A stretch of DNA of 64,000 nucleotides from Talinum fruticosum (GCA_021018815.1 JAITYX010000007.1:4651001-4715000); one strand, 5' to 3'. Positions 45,350 to 57,807 are shown, counted from the first letter of the stretch. Translations and numbers: made by a program. The notes: generated by a model not told the origin, from the sequence alone.

Positions 45350-45660
45350 GTAACGCCCCCAAACCCCATAATCATCAGGCTAACCATAATAACCGATTAA
45401 CTAGTAATTAGTGTGGCGGAAAGAAAGGTTAGAGGTGTTACTGCCGCTCCAAACCAGGAACAAGACAGCATCCAAATAGGTTACATATAATACTTAGTAA
45501 GTTTTAGGTTTGAAAAGTAAAACATCCAACAACGAATAACATAAGTACAGAGAATTAAATACATGCCGACAGGGTAATGACTTAATGACAACAAAAACGA
45601 CTCACGACACGATAGGTTACTACCACTCGTGAGCCCCTAAGACACTTCAACTAGCGGATA
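45350..45660 (-). repeat. LTR-like fragment that truncates the CACTA element
   Basis: Begins TGTAACGCCCCCAAACCCC, resembling the reversed end (...GGGGTGTTACA) of some Ty3/gypsy LTRs such as the one at 48667, but the following sequence differs. It runs to the LINE junction near 45660. No coding sequence. Identity is tentative. Confidence 0.4.
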
Positions 45661-47835
45661 GCCTACTTCATCCGATAATGGAAGTAGTTGTGTTTGATCT
45701 GCAACCGAATAGCCTTCTTAAAGACTTCCATGACTACGACAAATAATAGAGGGGAAATTGGATCACCTTGTCTAGGTCCTGTCATTCCTTGGAAATATCC
45801 ATGTGATTTACCATTAATAGTGATAGAAAAGAAAGCATTTTCCAAGCAAATCATAGCTCAATTAATAAAATCTGGAAGGAACTTAAAACCAGGTAGCATT
45901 TCCTTAACAAAGCCATGCTCAACTAAATCATAGGTCTTTCTGAGTTGATTTTCATAATGCACCTTGGTAGCACTGATTTTCTGTTATATCCCCCGGAGAT
46001 TCCTGGAAAAGCATCACATTATGAATCATTTTCCTTCCTAGTATAAAAGCACATTGGTTGGAATCCACAACTTAATCAAGAATATTATTTTAGTCTCTAG
46101 CATAGCAGCTTTGAGATGACCTTGTAGATAACACCACAACATGCTACTAGTCTAAAGTCTCCTGCCTCATTTGTGATTTAAACCTTAGGAATAAGTACTA
46201 GAGAAGTATGACATATTTTTCAAGATTTTTCCATTTTTGAAAAAATCCAAGACTACATCTATGACTAAGATACCAACCTCTATCCAGTATTGCTTAACGA
46301 ACCCACCGTTAAACCCACTACAACCAGGGGATTTATTATTTGGAATGCTGAACAATGCCTTCTTGATATCTTCAGGAGTGAAAGGTTTGCCCAGGTTTAT
46401 TTGATCGAGGGTTGGTAATACCTGGCCTGCTCAAAGAATTCTACTGAAGTTTTGGATATGTCATTGATAGCTTCCCCCAGCATTTGTTGGGAAAAAATTG
46501 ACCATGTGGGCACTCACCTTAGTTTTGCCTTCAATTCTGGTATTCTGATTCTGTAAGGCATTTAATGAATATCGTAGCTTCCTTTGTTTGACTGTTGCAA
46601 AAAATAGTTTAGAGCATCGATCCGCCTTATCCAACCAAGTGATCATGGATTGTTGTCTTCTTAATGAAATGGAGCCATTGAGAAATTTATAGTATTCCTG
46701 TCTAGCACACTGTTCTTCTTCCTGTAATAAGGTATTAAAAGTATCAATATGTAGGGGTGTGCAAAACCGGTTAACCGCAATTTCGGTTAACCGATTTTCG
46801 GTTAACCGAACTTTCGGATAATTAAAAATCCGATCCGTAACCGATCTGATTTTTTGGGTTAACCGAAGTTCGGTTAACCGAAAAATCGGATCGGCAAAAT
46901 CTCGATCCGTAACCGAACCGAAAGGTTCGGTTAACTGATTTTTCGGTTCGGTTTAGCGGTTAACCGTTATTTGAAACATAACTTATGAAATAAAACGGAA
47001 ATAAATACAACAAAATACAAGCTTCTAGCTAACAAAAGTAAAATACAACAAAAGAGAAGTTTTTGGCTAGCAACACATATTTTTTCAATCCCATAAAACA
47101 ACTTTTAGATTATATACATATGATTTTTTTAAAAAAATCGGTTCGGTTAACGTTAACCGAATTTTTCAAGTCCCGATCCGTAACCGAGCCGTGAACCGGA
47201 AAAAATTCAATTCGATTAACCGAACCGATTTTCTTTAAAAATTTATTCGGTTTTTCGGATCGGTTTTTCGGTTTCGGTTTTTTTGCACACCCCTATCAAT
47301 CTGTAGTTGAATGCCCTCTAATTTGACTCTTTGGATGTCACACTGTTGATGAATATTGGAATACTCATTTGTATCGAGGGTTTGGAGAGGCTTTTTCATA
47401 GCATTCAACTTCCTCATAAGAACTTACATAGCACATCCAGAGAATGTTTTTATTTCATGATTGTATATAAGATACAATGGAACTCCTGGTTTTTCAACCA
47501 CATTTCACAAAATTTGAAGCCATTCCCCTTAAAGCTCATATGCTAGAAAGACAGAACTAAATGTGTATGGTCAGAGGCTCCCTATGGCAGGAGATACACT
47601 CATAGTGGCCAACCACTCTTCATTTGCAAGACATCTATTAATTCTAGAATAAATTATAGAGCCATCCTCCTGTTTATTAATGAGTCCAAGTTCCATAAGT
47701 TCATATCAGCAATGCACTTCCCAAAATCAACAATATTAGATGCAGTTACAATTCTGCCGCTAATTCTATCATCTGGGCTCAGCACACCATAAAAATCTCT
47801 GATGATGCACAACGGGCCAGCCATAGCTTGATGAA
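45660..47835 (-). pseudogene. LINE fragment: endonuclease to reverse transcriptase
   Basis: Minus-strand order: endonuclease (EEP) C-terminal half at about 47820-47570 (GPLCIIRDFYGVLSPDDR and SRINRCLANEEW), linker (47417-47304 and about 46740-46460, with CSKLFFATVKQRK), then RT to 45663 (GYFQGMTGPRQGDPISPLLF at about 45790-45735). A hAT-like MITE with its duplication interrupts the linker at 46752-47303. The fragment ends after HYRMK, just before the YADD region. It is a different family from the RT at 38842. Confidence 0.83.
46752..47295. mobile_element. hAT-like MITE with GGTTAACCGA arrays (544 bp)
   Basis: Terminal inverted repeats TAGGGGTGTGCAAAA and TTTTGCACACCCCTA. An 8-bp duplication with one mismatch (TCAATATG at 46744-46751, TCAATCTG at 47296-47303) rejoins the LINE. 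The subterminal parts are built of CGGTTAACCGA and TTCGGTT units. No transposase. Confidence 0.88.
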
Positions 47836-48666
47836 TAGAATAAAACTACTCCACGACAACCATTGTAATTATTTTACTCAAAATTTTTAAAATTGATTCT
47901 CTTAATTTAACAAAAGTAAAAAAAAATATGAATGATTGTAATTGATTTAATACAATTGTAATCTTAAAATTGATTAAGATAATTAATTGTATTGATGTTT
48001 GGTAGAATTTAATTTCTTCCTTCCAAAAGAGTATAACTTAGAAATTGAGATTCTATTTTCTTAAAAATTATAAATGTATGTAATTCATAAAAATATAATT
48101 TTAATTTTAATATAAAAATAATGGACAGTCAAGATCTAAATATGACACATATATGATTGACATTTTTCTAATTATAATGGTTGTAATATAGCGACAATCA
48201 TATAACCACTTCCCTTTGTTAAATCCATACACAAAAGTAAGATAAAATTTCCATTTTTATGGTTGCAAAATTTTGTTTTTATTTTTGAAAATATTAATTT
48301 TTTTAATTTTTATTTAAGAGTAAGGGTAATTTTTTAAAGTAAATTGGATTTATAATTAAGCATTAAAACATTTTTTTATCAAAGGGCCCTAATTATGAAT
48401 AATATTTTTAAAAAAATTCAACTCAATCACCACTTATTTATTCCACCAAAAAAACCACCATTTATTTGTTGTTTTTCAAAACTCATATATATATTTTAAA
48501 AATAATCAAATTAAGGCCCTAGATTTTGATCCAAATAACTTTTTTTAGTTCATATATTTTTTCTATAATATAATCTTACTCAAGTAAATAAAAACGAAAT
48601 GAGGGTAACCTTATTATTTAAATCTCAAAAATATACTTCCACAATTATACAACATTATATGATACT
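47836..48666. other. AT-rich intergenic stretch
   Basis: Very AT-rich with long A and T runs. I see no ORF with support, no paired termini and no match to other repeats in the window. Confidence 0.6.
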
Positions 48667-51622
48667 CGTAACACCCCAAAACCCACCCTAGGAGTATTAC
48701 ATCGCTAGAGTTCCTCAAAGGAATTCCCAAGGCTCTTTCGAGTGTCGGCTTGGCTTTCTAATTCCCACTTTAGGTGATGGAGGTAATTTTCCAAAAGAGT
48801 TTGAAAATTTTCTAAAAATTTCGACGAGTTCCGTTTGAAATGTGGCCCAACCCATAGGCTAAAATCCTTAAAAACTTGCATGAAAGTCATAATAAAACTC
48901 AACGAGCCATATGCTCGGAGTACATAGCTCAATGGTTACACGCTGGAGTATATTTACAACCACAAAACCAAAATTCGAAACCAGTTTACAACCCAAGTTA
49001 CAACTAAGTTAAAAACTAAGTTACAACCGCTTAAGAGCAAAATTGCCGAGTGAAAGAGAATTCCCGGCTTGTCGTGGCTACTAGTTCGGGTCTCAATGTG
49101 CATACATCGAACCGCACTATACATTAATGCGTAATTACATAAGTAACCGCCTATATACAACATGCTAGACATGAAAACACACAAAACCAAACTTCAACTC
49201 AAGACCATCACGAACTTCAGTCGTGGAAGAGGCATCTCGGGGTACCTACAACCGGGAGGGGAAAAGGGGGTTTTGTGGGGGTGAGCAATAAACCACGAAC
49301 TCACCGGAAAGTCCTATACCCTCAAAATGGAAATTCTTTACACATATTACTCATAATAATGAAATCGGTGAAAACATAATAACATAATACAAATCTAGAT
49401 ACTTTCAATGAAATCTCTTGGCAATATAAAGATCACAACTTTTCAATCATTTAAAAGCACGATTTCACATTCATGGACAATTCTTTTGGAACCGAATCTT
49501 CTTTAAACAAAGTGGTGCCACCACCAGTACTTTCTTTCAAATGCTTTCAATCGAAACTAAATCATTTCTACTAAATCACTTTTCATAAATCACCTTCAAT
49601 GAATTCTTTTGGTGAATCACTTTCTAGGTTGTGGACTCGAACTAGCACTTTGTAATTTCTCTTATTTCTCCGGGGCGCGACCCCAAATAAAAGGCTCCTG
49701 GGACCTATCTAGGAAGATTCCAATCGGACGTCCCGCTACACAGGACCCCTAGCTAGCCGCCCCTAGTTAGAATCCTTCCTTGTGCTAAACGATCCTAACA
49801 AAGTCAATTCAAAATAGTTTCTTTAACGCACTCACTCATCAAGCTTATTTCAAACAAGTATTCTCAAATCATTTTCACTTCTTCAAAATACGTTTTCATG
49901 CTTGAAAGGCATATATCACAAAAATCACATTCAAGTATCATTCTGCGTAAAACATAGAACTTCTTTCAAAACTAACTTTTGAACATCATTTAACATAATC
50001 ACTTAGCACAATTAATCATAACTCAACACATATAGTCCTCATCAACTCCTTTCCGACTACGCCTTCCTAAATCTATCAATTTAGTAACTTTAATTCCTTT
50101 TCGAGTCACAATAACCACAAGTAGTCGCCACTTAACTCAAACGTCTCAACTTCTTACAATTTGCCATCTTCACCTCAATTTCTCCCATTATGCCTCCACA
50201 TTACTAATCATACTCTTTCTTGCCCATACTTAACCATATCATTCTTAAACTTACTTTACTAAATTTCCTTTAGTTCCATTTATCTTCTAGTTCAATTCAC
50301 TCTCAAGGATTTAGATATGCCTTCAACTCGCTTTAGCCTCACAATCACTAGCTCTCCACTTCCTATCTTACTTGTGTACTAGTCAAGGTGAACTTGCTCG
50401 TCTTTTATACTTAAATCGTTGTTTCCCAATATAAACTCGTTACCTTCCAACGCAAAGAACTTAGGAAATCTCTAAGGTTCAATCGAAGCATCAATTCACA
50501 ATTTAGACTCAAACCACCATTTCTTCATCTCTAAGTGCTAATTGAGACCTCTACATTTCTCCTTCGCCCTATGCCACCCAATTCTTTCTAAACTTCCAGC
50601 ATTCCGACTTAGCCCTAAACAACTACTAAATTCCTTCAAATTTCAATTTCAGCCTAAACGACTCAATCTGATTTCCTCATATCCTAATTCAGCCCTCGCT
50701 ACTTCTTAAATTTCTTCTATGTTCACAGACAAACATTCAATATTCACAACAAATTCATATGGGTTTCGAAATTACTAATAGTTTAGAATATAAGACTACC
50801 CACCTCGAATTTGAGATTGAAGGTTGCGAATTTTCGGATCGGTCTAAGTCGGTCTCTTCGTTTCCTTCCTCTTCCTCGCCTCCCTACCCCGCTGCCAGCC
50901 CTGGTCCGCCCTATTTTCACCTTTCCGCCTTCTTTTTGTTTGTCACCACTCACGCTTGCCAGCCATCGTCTTCTTGCTCTCCGGCGACCTCTCTCTGGCC
51001 CTCATGGTCGCTTCCCTTCTTTCGGTCTCGTTTTCGCCTTTCTTCGTGCCTCTGTTCCCTTCTTCGCGTTCGCCGGTCGTCTAGCCTTCGTTGGCCGTTC
51101 GGTGCACCGGCCTCCGGCCTCTTACGTGGCTTTCGCTCTCTCTCGCTCTCTCTCCCTTTGCTTTTTGCTTTCGCCCAACCTACCTTCCCTCGCTCCCCTA
51201 CTCCCGGTTCTGCTCCTTCTTTCCTCTATTTCCCTCGGCTTCTTTTCTTTCTCCCGACCCTTTTCTCCTCGTTTCCCACTTAATCTCTTTCCTTTCTTCT
51301 TATCACTTAATCTTTTCCTTGCCCTTTTGCTCGTGGCTCTTCTACAGCTGCCAACACACCAACCTTCCACTAATCTTCTCTTCTCCTTTCTTTTTTATTT
51401 TATTTTTTTTATTTAGATAATCTCAACGTGAAAAGTCGAAATAATAAATCACAAGCTGCCTCGGGTTTTAATTACTAGGTCCGGGAAGGGAATCGGGAGG
51501 AGATAATATAATCTGTTAATTTATTTATAAAAGTGCGCACGCTTAAGAACTCGTACTAAATAAAATAATTTACGCGTCGATTACTTAATTAAATTAACCT
51601 ACTTAAAATTCCGGGTCTCACA
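48667..51622 (-). mobile_element. solo LTR, Ty3/gypsy-type (about 2956 bp)
   Basis: On the minus strand it starts TGTGAGACCCGGAATTTT at 51622 and ends GGGGTGTTACG at 48667 (last base pair changed from TG on the plus strand). TGTGAGACCC...GGGTGTTACA is the end pattern of large plant Ty3/gypsy LTRs such as Del/Tekay. No pol, PBS or second LTR is adjacent. The flanks ATACT and GTATA do not match, so the duplication has decayed or recombination was unequal. The overlapping plus-strand ORFs at 50759-51420 are pyrimidine-rich and antisense, and are not genes. Confidence 0.68.
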
Positions 51623-51629
51623 GTATACC

Positions 51630-51717
51630 TTAGAATACTAATTTATTATTTACCATATTTGAGAAACTTTTTTTATCTTTTGGTGATACAAAAGAATACT
51701 AAAGCGTCAATAATTCT

Positions 51718-51720
<3 letters not shown>
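51630..51720. repeat. one arm of the MITE family seen at 39974
   Basis: ATACTAATTTATTATTTACC and ACTAAAGCGTCAATAATTCT match the inverted arm of 40194-40110. The other arm is not found; a TA microsatellite begins where the MITE centre would be. Confidence 0.6.

Positions 51721-51721
<1 letters not shown>

Positions 51722-51810
<89 letters not shown>
51722..51810. repeat. (AT)n microsatellite, about 44 units
   Basis: An uninterrupted AT dinucleotide run. It joins the MITE arm on the left and a 191-bp duplication on the right. Length in the assembly may be unreliable. Confidence 0.97.
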
Positions 51811-51813
<3 letters not shown>

Positions 51814-51814
51814 T

Positions 51815-52188
51815 AATTGAAGAAAATCACTACATGTATAACCAAATAAACAAAACCTAGCTGAAAAAATTAGAATAAATGTGTACCTTGATCACTACCT
51901 CAAGATTTTCTTACATAAACCTTTTTTCCTTTTTCTAATCTTCTAAGTATTAATTATCCGCTATAAAAATAAAATTCTTTGATTATAAATTTTCTCCATA
52001 TATATAATTGAAGAAAACCACTGCATGTCTAACCAAATAAACAAAACGTAGCTGAGAAATAATTAGAGTAAATTTGTACCTTGATGACCACCTCAAGATT
52101 TTTTTATATAAACCTTTTTTGCTTTTTCTAACCCTCTAAGTATTAATTATCAGTTTATAAAATTAAATTTTTTATTATAAATTTTCTC
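51815..52188. repeat. 191-bp direct duplication, two diverged copies
   Basis: Copy 1 (51815-51995) and copy 2 (52006-52188) both run from AATTGAAGAAAA to ATAAATTTTCTC and share AACCAAATAAACAAAAC and GTACCTTGAT. Each copy is AT-rich with no ORF. Confidence 0.85.
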
Positions 52189-52479
52189 AATTTAGATACA
52201 TATTTTCCCATTGACCCCTGCGACTCCTCCTTGGCCTTACAATCTTTTTCTTGCCTTTTTTAATAATAACAACTTAATTTTTTTAATGGTAAGCAATAGA
52301 ACAATTAGGTAATGCTTCTAGCAAGATTTTTACCTACGTTACCTTTAATGAGCATAGATAAGAAAGAAGCAGAGGGAAGGATAAATCCTGCAATAGTCGA
52401 TGAGAAAGAAAAACGAAAATTTGGCTACCCAACCAACGAAGCACGACTGTCTTCATGAAATATGTGTTGAATTAAAACT

Positions 52480-54895
52480 TGATGCTATACTTGAGGTATA
52501 TTTTTGTATCTTTAATAAGGTTTTGGATCTCTCAATGACTCGGAATTTCACTCTTTAAAATCTTAATAAGAATCTGATTGTCACCTTCAAGAATAATTGA
52601 ATGAAATCTTGCTTAAAATGCCACACGAACTTCATTTTTCATTGTTGTTGCTTTTGCGACAAGAATTGAAGCCACAACTAAATTATGTGGTCCCACTTGA
52701 ATGAATCTTTCATCTTAATTTCTAATAATAAAACCAATTGTTGGTTCAAGAATGCGATTTTGATCCATCACAGCTGATTTTAATGAAACCTCCCATGAGT
52801 TTGCTCTAACCGATGAAGTATGTAGATTTCGGTAACGAGGGAGAATTGGTGTGCTGTAAAAAGAAGAATCCATATCATATCTACTTCTAGCCTTCCATTC
52901 AGTTTTGGTACAAATGAGTGCACCAACAAAGTTAAAAATCTTGTTCTTGAATATAACAACATTACATGAATTTCATATACTCAACAAGGGAGAGATGAAG
53001 TGAAACCTTTGTGTAGATTTATTCTATGATTGTATAAACTGTAAAATCTTCCTAATAGAGGTATAGCCAAGTTGAACAATCTTCAACCCTAGTCATTTGT
53101 GCTGAACTCGCTAACTCCCAAGTACCATTAGCCATAAGTAGCATTTACAATGAGGTGGGTCGGGGTAGGGCGGATATCCCTTGCCCCCGCCCCCACTCCT
53201 CCCTCTCGTCCCCATCCCTGCCCGGCTATCGAGGATGGTTTTGGCCCGGCCCTTATCCCTCCAGGTACCCGTTCCCGATGGGGCCTCGCTAAAAGTTAAA
53301 TTTTAAAGCCTATAAATAAAAGCCCAAAATTATGTTGAAAGGCTGAAACATAAAGGCCTAATGCATTTTTCTCTCAAAAAATCTACAGACATAAACATTT
53401 TTAAAAAGCTCATGATATGTAATTATCATCTAGGGTCAAACAAACAAAACTTCAAGCTTTTGTTTGTTAAAATCATTCTTAGAAAACAACATTTTGAGTA
53501 GTAATTTGATCTCAAAAGGCTCAAACATTGTTCAATCAATAGAGAGAAAAGCCTATTTGACAATACCCAAAAAAATAAACACATCATAGCTAAGGAAATT
53601 TGCAAATACCCAAATCTAAAAGGATAGAGGTGGCAGCAGCCAACAAGCAAGAATAAGGAGGGCCAAGTCGCATGAACTATGATCGAAGAGGGCTCCGGTG
53701 ACGGGTGGTGGCTCGGATCTAAAGCGGTAGCACCCAACAAGCAAGGAGGAGGCGAAGACTTCGACCGAGGAGAGAGAAGGTCTTTGATGGCGGGCGATGC
53801 GTCAAGCCAAAGGAGAAGAGAAGAAAAGCAAGCGAGTGGGGCCAAGGAGCCAAAGCACAAATGAGAAAGCGATAAGAGTAGAAGAGAGCAAGAGCCGAAG
53901 TGAAGAAAGTGAGAGCAAGAGTAAAAGAGAGCAAAAGCCACAGAGGAAGAGTGAGGAAGATAAGAAATAGAGTGGTTCTAAAAATGAAGATTCCGAATTA
54001 GGGAGATTAGGTTAGAATTAGGGTTCCTTTATGGGGGTCTAGTTGTACTTTCAAATCAGTCTAGTGGAGTAGGAAGCGAGGGACGGGGCGGGGAAAATTT
54101 CCTGTTTGGGTAACGGGGTTGCGGACGGGGACGAATTTTCCAGCATCCCCCCGGGACCAAAATCCTTACCCCATCCCGACCCCCGATCCCAACGAGTCCG
54201 GGGAATTTTCTCCACTTCGGGCAGGGCCGAGGAATCTCTGCCCGCTACCATCCATAGCTATAGGACATTCGGTAAATAGATGTTTGTCCGATTCAATATC
54301 TAAATAATACAAAGGACACGCTGGATCTAAATTGATACAATGCTTATATAATGTTATCTCTTGTAGGCATGGATTTATGAGCAATTTGCCATTTACTTTG
54401 GCATAATATCAAGATTATGAATTCAAGCAAAGTCTCATGTACTATTCTCATTTCGTAGATAATCCCCAACATTCTCATTTCTCACCGTTGCTTCTCACAT
54501 TGAGGTAAGTCATGAGCTTCTCATGTTGCTCGATTTCATCGTAAAATTCTCATTTCTCGATAATCCCCAACATATAGAATCATCCATATCATGGAAGCGG
54601 ATATGTATGCCTTTAATCAATTTGCATACAAAATTTGGCAGGATAAAGCTCGGTGACTATAGGTTCGGAAAAGGAACATCCAGGTCCCTCGGTCGAAAGA
54701 TGTCCAAGATGCTTTCTTGAGCACACCAATTATCGCGTCGAAACTTATGTGCCGACCATTGCCAGCCTTCTAGCTAATTCCTTTTCTCAAAAGTTCTCTA
54801 TTTGTAGAACACATTTCCACGCCCAACAGGCCAAAGGTTGGCAAGATCTCTCTGTTTGGCAAGATCTCTTTAAAAAGTTTGTAGCTAGATGATAT
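52480..54895 (-). pseudogene. LINE C-terminal fragment: zf-RVT and RNase H, interrupted
   Basis: On the minus strand, 54890-54400 holds decayed sequence typical of LINE RT tails (ILDIFRPRDLDVPFPNL near 54715-54660). The zf-RVT domain is at 54384-54244: LYKHCINLDPACPLYYLD, then ESDKHLFTECPIAMDG, with the C-x2-C-like and H-x4-C positions. After the GC-rich insertion, an RVT_3 RNase H part follows at about 52790-52480 (KISCDGSKS; ILEGDNQILIKILKS). Many stops. Confidence 0.72.
53145..54243. mobile_element. GC-rich hAT-like insertion in the LINE (boundaries approximate)
   Basis: Left end: GGGTCGGGGTAGGGCGG then CCCCGCCCCC arrays (53155-53290). Right end: GGGACGGGGCGGGG arrays (54070-54245) closing with CCCGCTACCATCCATA, whose complement TATGGATGGTAGCGGG resembles known plant hAT ends. 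It separates zf-RVT from RNase H of one LINE. No clear 8-bp duplication remains. The internal purine-rich block and its ORF (53426-53941) show no known domain. Confidence 0.5.
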
Positions 54896-55316
54896 TCAAC
54901 TTAGATAACTTTGATCCAAAAATTATTTGACTTTATGAGATATTTCTAGGGTAATTTGTATAAAAATTCTTTATTAACCGCTTCGTTTGATGAAGATCTA
55001 CCCTCCCCCCCAAACAACTTTCTTGGTGCACATATTTTATCCTAAGTTACCAAAGGAAGTCATTCTTTCACGGTAGATTTTTTCCATAGAAATTGTCAAT
55101 TAATTCTATCTAAATCATTATAGTTGTTGCTTTTGGTAATTTAAAACATTCCATAGTGTGATTAGGAACGGATTCAAGATTAGACTCATACTACCATTAG
55201 AAATGCAAAGCCACTTTCCAAAGTTGAAATTTTTTTATCTTTTTTGAGTAAAATATGAGAAAAACTATTTTCAAAACTCTTCCTTAAAAGATAAAATATT
55301 CCAGTACTTACTAATG
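54896..55316. other. non-coding stretch
   Basis: AT-rich, no ORF with support, no paired termini seen. Confidence 0.55.
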
Positions 55317-57712
55317 GGCTATTTGGTTCACCAAGTAGTGGAATGGAATGAAATAAAATCTGAAATCCGAGACGAATGGAATGAGACTTGATTCATGAAA
55401 TCGAGTGTTTGGTTCATATCAGTAATGAAATCGAACTCAATTTCTACTATTTGGTTTAGTTTTGGAATGAAATCAAAACTCTTTTTTAATACATTTCCCT
55501 AAACTAAAATTATGTTTTTCCTTGTAAATGTGAACCACTTCTAAATCTTTATTTTTTAAAATAAATTATATTTGTTATCTTTAATTAATCCTTTATTTTT
55601 TTTATCAAATTTACAGACCAAAATTATATACTATTATAATAAAAAAAAAAATATGATAACAAAATCAAAATGACAACAAATGAACTTCATAAGCTTTATT
55701 TGAAAATAATTATTTCATAACGTGCTCCAATTAAAATAAACAAATAAGATTCATGTTAACCTTCATCTATGTGCAAAAGTGACATTTTCAACATAAAATT
55801 TATCACTTACGTAACATTTGAAAAATTTAAGTTACATATCATAAAATAAAAATAAACATAAATATATTTTATTAATAATTAACATTTAATGAAAAATTGG
55901 AAGAAAATGGGATTTCATGAATATTTTTTTTAGAAAAAGAAAATTTGATTCCTTGGATGAATGAGATTTGATACTTATATGAAGGTTTGCTCGAGGAGAG
56001 TCTCGAGTCACCCTAGAGGGGGTGAATAGGGTGATAGAAGTTTTTCGTGGAAACTTTAGCTCTTCCGTTAATAACAAGACAGAGATAGATTCCGAGTCTA
56101 TCAACAGGGTCGAAAAGATTTAACTCGAAGGCTATTAAGCATAATGAGCAAGAGTCAGTAAACCTGTCCGAGTCTAGAATGAACTCGTAAAGATAACACT
56201 AAGAGATTACGTGGAAACCCTCCCGGGGCGGAAAACCACGGACCGTGCCAATCCGGACACGAAGTCAAATTCACTATTTTGAGTCCACAAAATACCGTGA
56301 ACTAACCGAACCCGAGTTGCTGCCTTAGACAACTCTATACAAGTTTTCCTAGACTCAAAAATTCCCTTATCCGATCTAGTACTTCCTAGCCGAGATAACC
56401 CTTACAGCTTAGGGACAACTAAGCCGAGTTAACCCTTACAGACTTAGTCAAGGGACCTTACAAAGAATGTAAGAAAGAGTTTGTAATCGAGTACAAGACC
56501 TTACAACTCGTAAAGTAATGAATTACAGAGTGGGAGTTGTAAGTTGAAGATTGAAAGTAAATACAATAACTTTGAGCAAGTATGTGTATTAACAATATGT
56601 TCGGCAACCTTCAAGTCTTGTGAGATGGCTTCTATTTATAGATGACTAGGCAGAGTAGCCGTTATCTTCATCTCGCTGAGTGAGAGTCCTCTCGTGACCG
56701 TTGATAGAAGCTTTCGAGTCACTCAAAAAGTATCCGTTGTAATATGAACGTTGGACAACGGTTTAACTCTCTTGAAGTCCCAAAACCATTAGCGGTGTCC
56801 GAAAAGATAAGGTGGAAACCACCGTTAAGCTTGGCGTTCCAGCTTTTCCAGATTTGGAAACAGACAGCCTTGACACAATCTACTGGGACTGGAGCGAGAG
56901 AAGGTAAAGAGTCATGTCTGCCGGTGATTTGACGTTTCGAAGCTCGGTTACTTTTGTAGTTTGAAAAGTGTATCCTCGATTGAATAACCTACAAAAGTAA
57001 ATCAATTTTGGTTCTCAAAGTATAAAATACTTTGGCCCAAGATTAGACATAGATAATAAAATAATTACGATAAATAAACCAACCGATTACTCGAGTCGAA
57101 ACGGAATGGAATTTTCCGAGTCCAATATCCATGATACTCGGAATTCCATCCGACTTAGTCTAAGCGAAGAATCAAGTTCAATAAAGAATATCGAGAGGAT
57201 TAACTTGATATAGACTAAGCATGAAATAAGCTAAAAATAGTGACTATAACAAAATAGGACTTATAACCACAAGTCGATTCCGAGTGAGAAAAGACGAAAT
57301 ACTAGTCTGTTCAAACCGCGATTAATCTGAGTGATGCCTGGACTCGTAACAAAGAACCAGCTTTTCGAGTCGCTACGGATAAGCAAGAAAATATAATAAG
57401 TAATATCTCGTATCACTTAGAAAAGATACTATTTTACCAAAAGAAGTTTCGAGATACGGAGAATGCCTTGGAATCAAAACTCTGTAGGTATGAGATTGTT
57501 ATACCCGATTCCTTTTATATAACTCGGAAAAGTATTGAGCAAGTGTCTCGAGTCTTCATTCTAAACAATGGGAGGCATCAAAATCTTTGGATTTGAGGGG
57601 ATTTGATACCCCTAAAAATCAAATCTTATTCCTTAAAAATTCAACCAAACACAAGTTATGCAAACTTGATACCTAAAGATATCAAATTTCATTCCTAAAC
57701 CTCCAACCAAAC
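55317..57712. mobile_element. PIF/Harbinger-like MITE, split by a Sirevirus solo LTR
   Basis: Outer ends GGGCTATTTGGTT and (reversed) GGGGTGTTTGGTT are inverted repeats next to TAA on both sides (TAAT at left, TAA at right), fitting the 3-bp TWA duplication of PIF/Harbinger. About 812 bp without the inserted LTR. A related copy lies at 60486-61471; both share AAAAATCAAATCTTA near the right end. No transposase. Confidence 0.6.
55980..57558 (-). repeat. Sirevirus solo LTR (1579 bp)
   Basis: Full-length LTR from TGAAGGTTTGCTC (55980) to GAGTCTTCA (57558), the same family as elements A-D. Flanks TTATA (55975-55979) and TTCTA (57559-57563) agree in four of five bases. No internal sequence, so it arose by LTR-LTR recombination. 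TATA CTATAAATAG lies near 56633-56642 (minus). Confidence 0.9.
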
Positions 57713-57733
57713 ACCCCTAAGAGAATCTCGATA

Positions 57734-57807
57734 AGGTATGTACCAAAATACCTCCCCTCATTTGCCTTTGAGGTATGTACCAAAATACCTCCCCTTATTT
57801 TCCTTTG
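57734..57807. repeat. 37-bp tandem repeat, two copies
   Basis: Units start at 57734 and 57771 with AGGTATGTACCAAAATACCT, a partly palindromic sequence. It lies just beyond the 3' side of the LEA_2 gene. Confidence 0.85.

Noticed and set aside
45350..45660. Possible riboswitch or structured RNA with TAACGCCCCC start
   Set aside because: The start resembles reversed ends of gypsy-type LTRs; no paired stems that I could follow.
50759..51420. ORFs of 109-201 aa, Ser/Pro/Leu/Phe-rich
   Set aside because: Pyrimidine-rich antisense of a gypsy-type LTR; several overlapping frames stay open only because of base composition.
41255..51622. Possibility that 45350 and 48667 are the two LTRs of one element
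   Set aside because: Only the first dozen bases are alike; the sequences then diverge and the interval holds a LINE, not gag-pol.
53426..53941. 171-aa minus ORF with a hydrophobic N-terminus
   Set aside because: Lies within the GC-rich hAT-like insertion; low-complexity Leu/Ser/Cys content and no recognisable domain.
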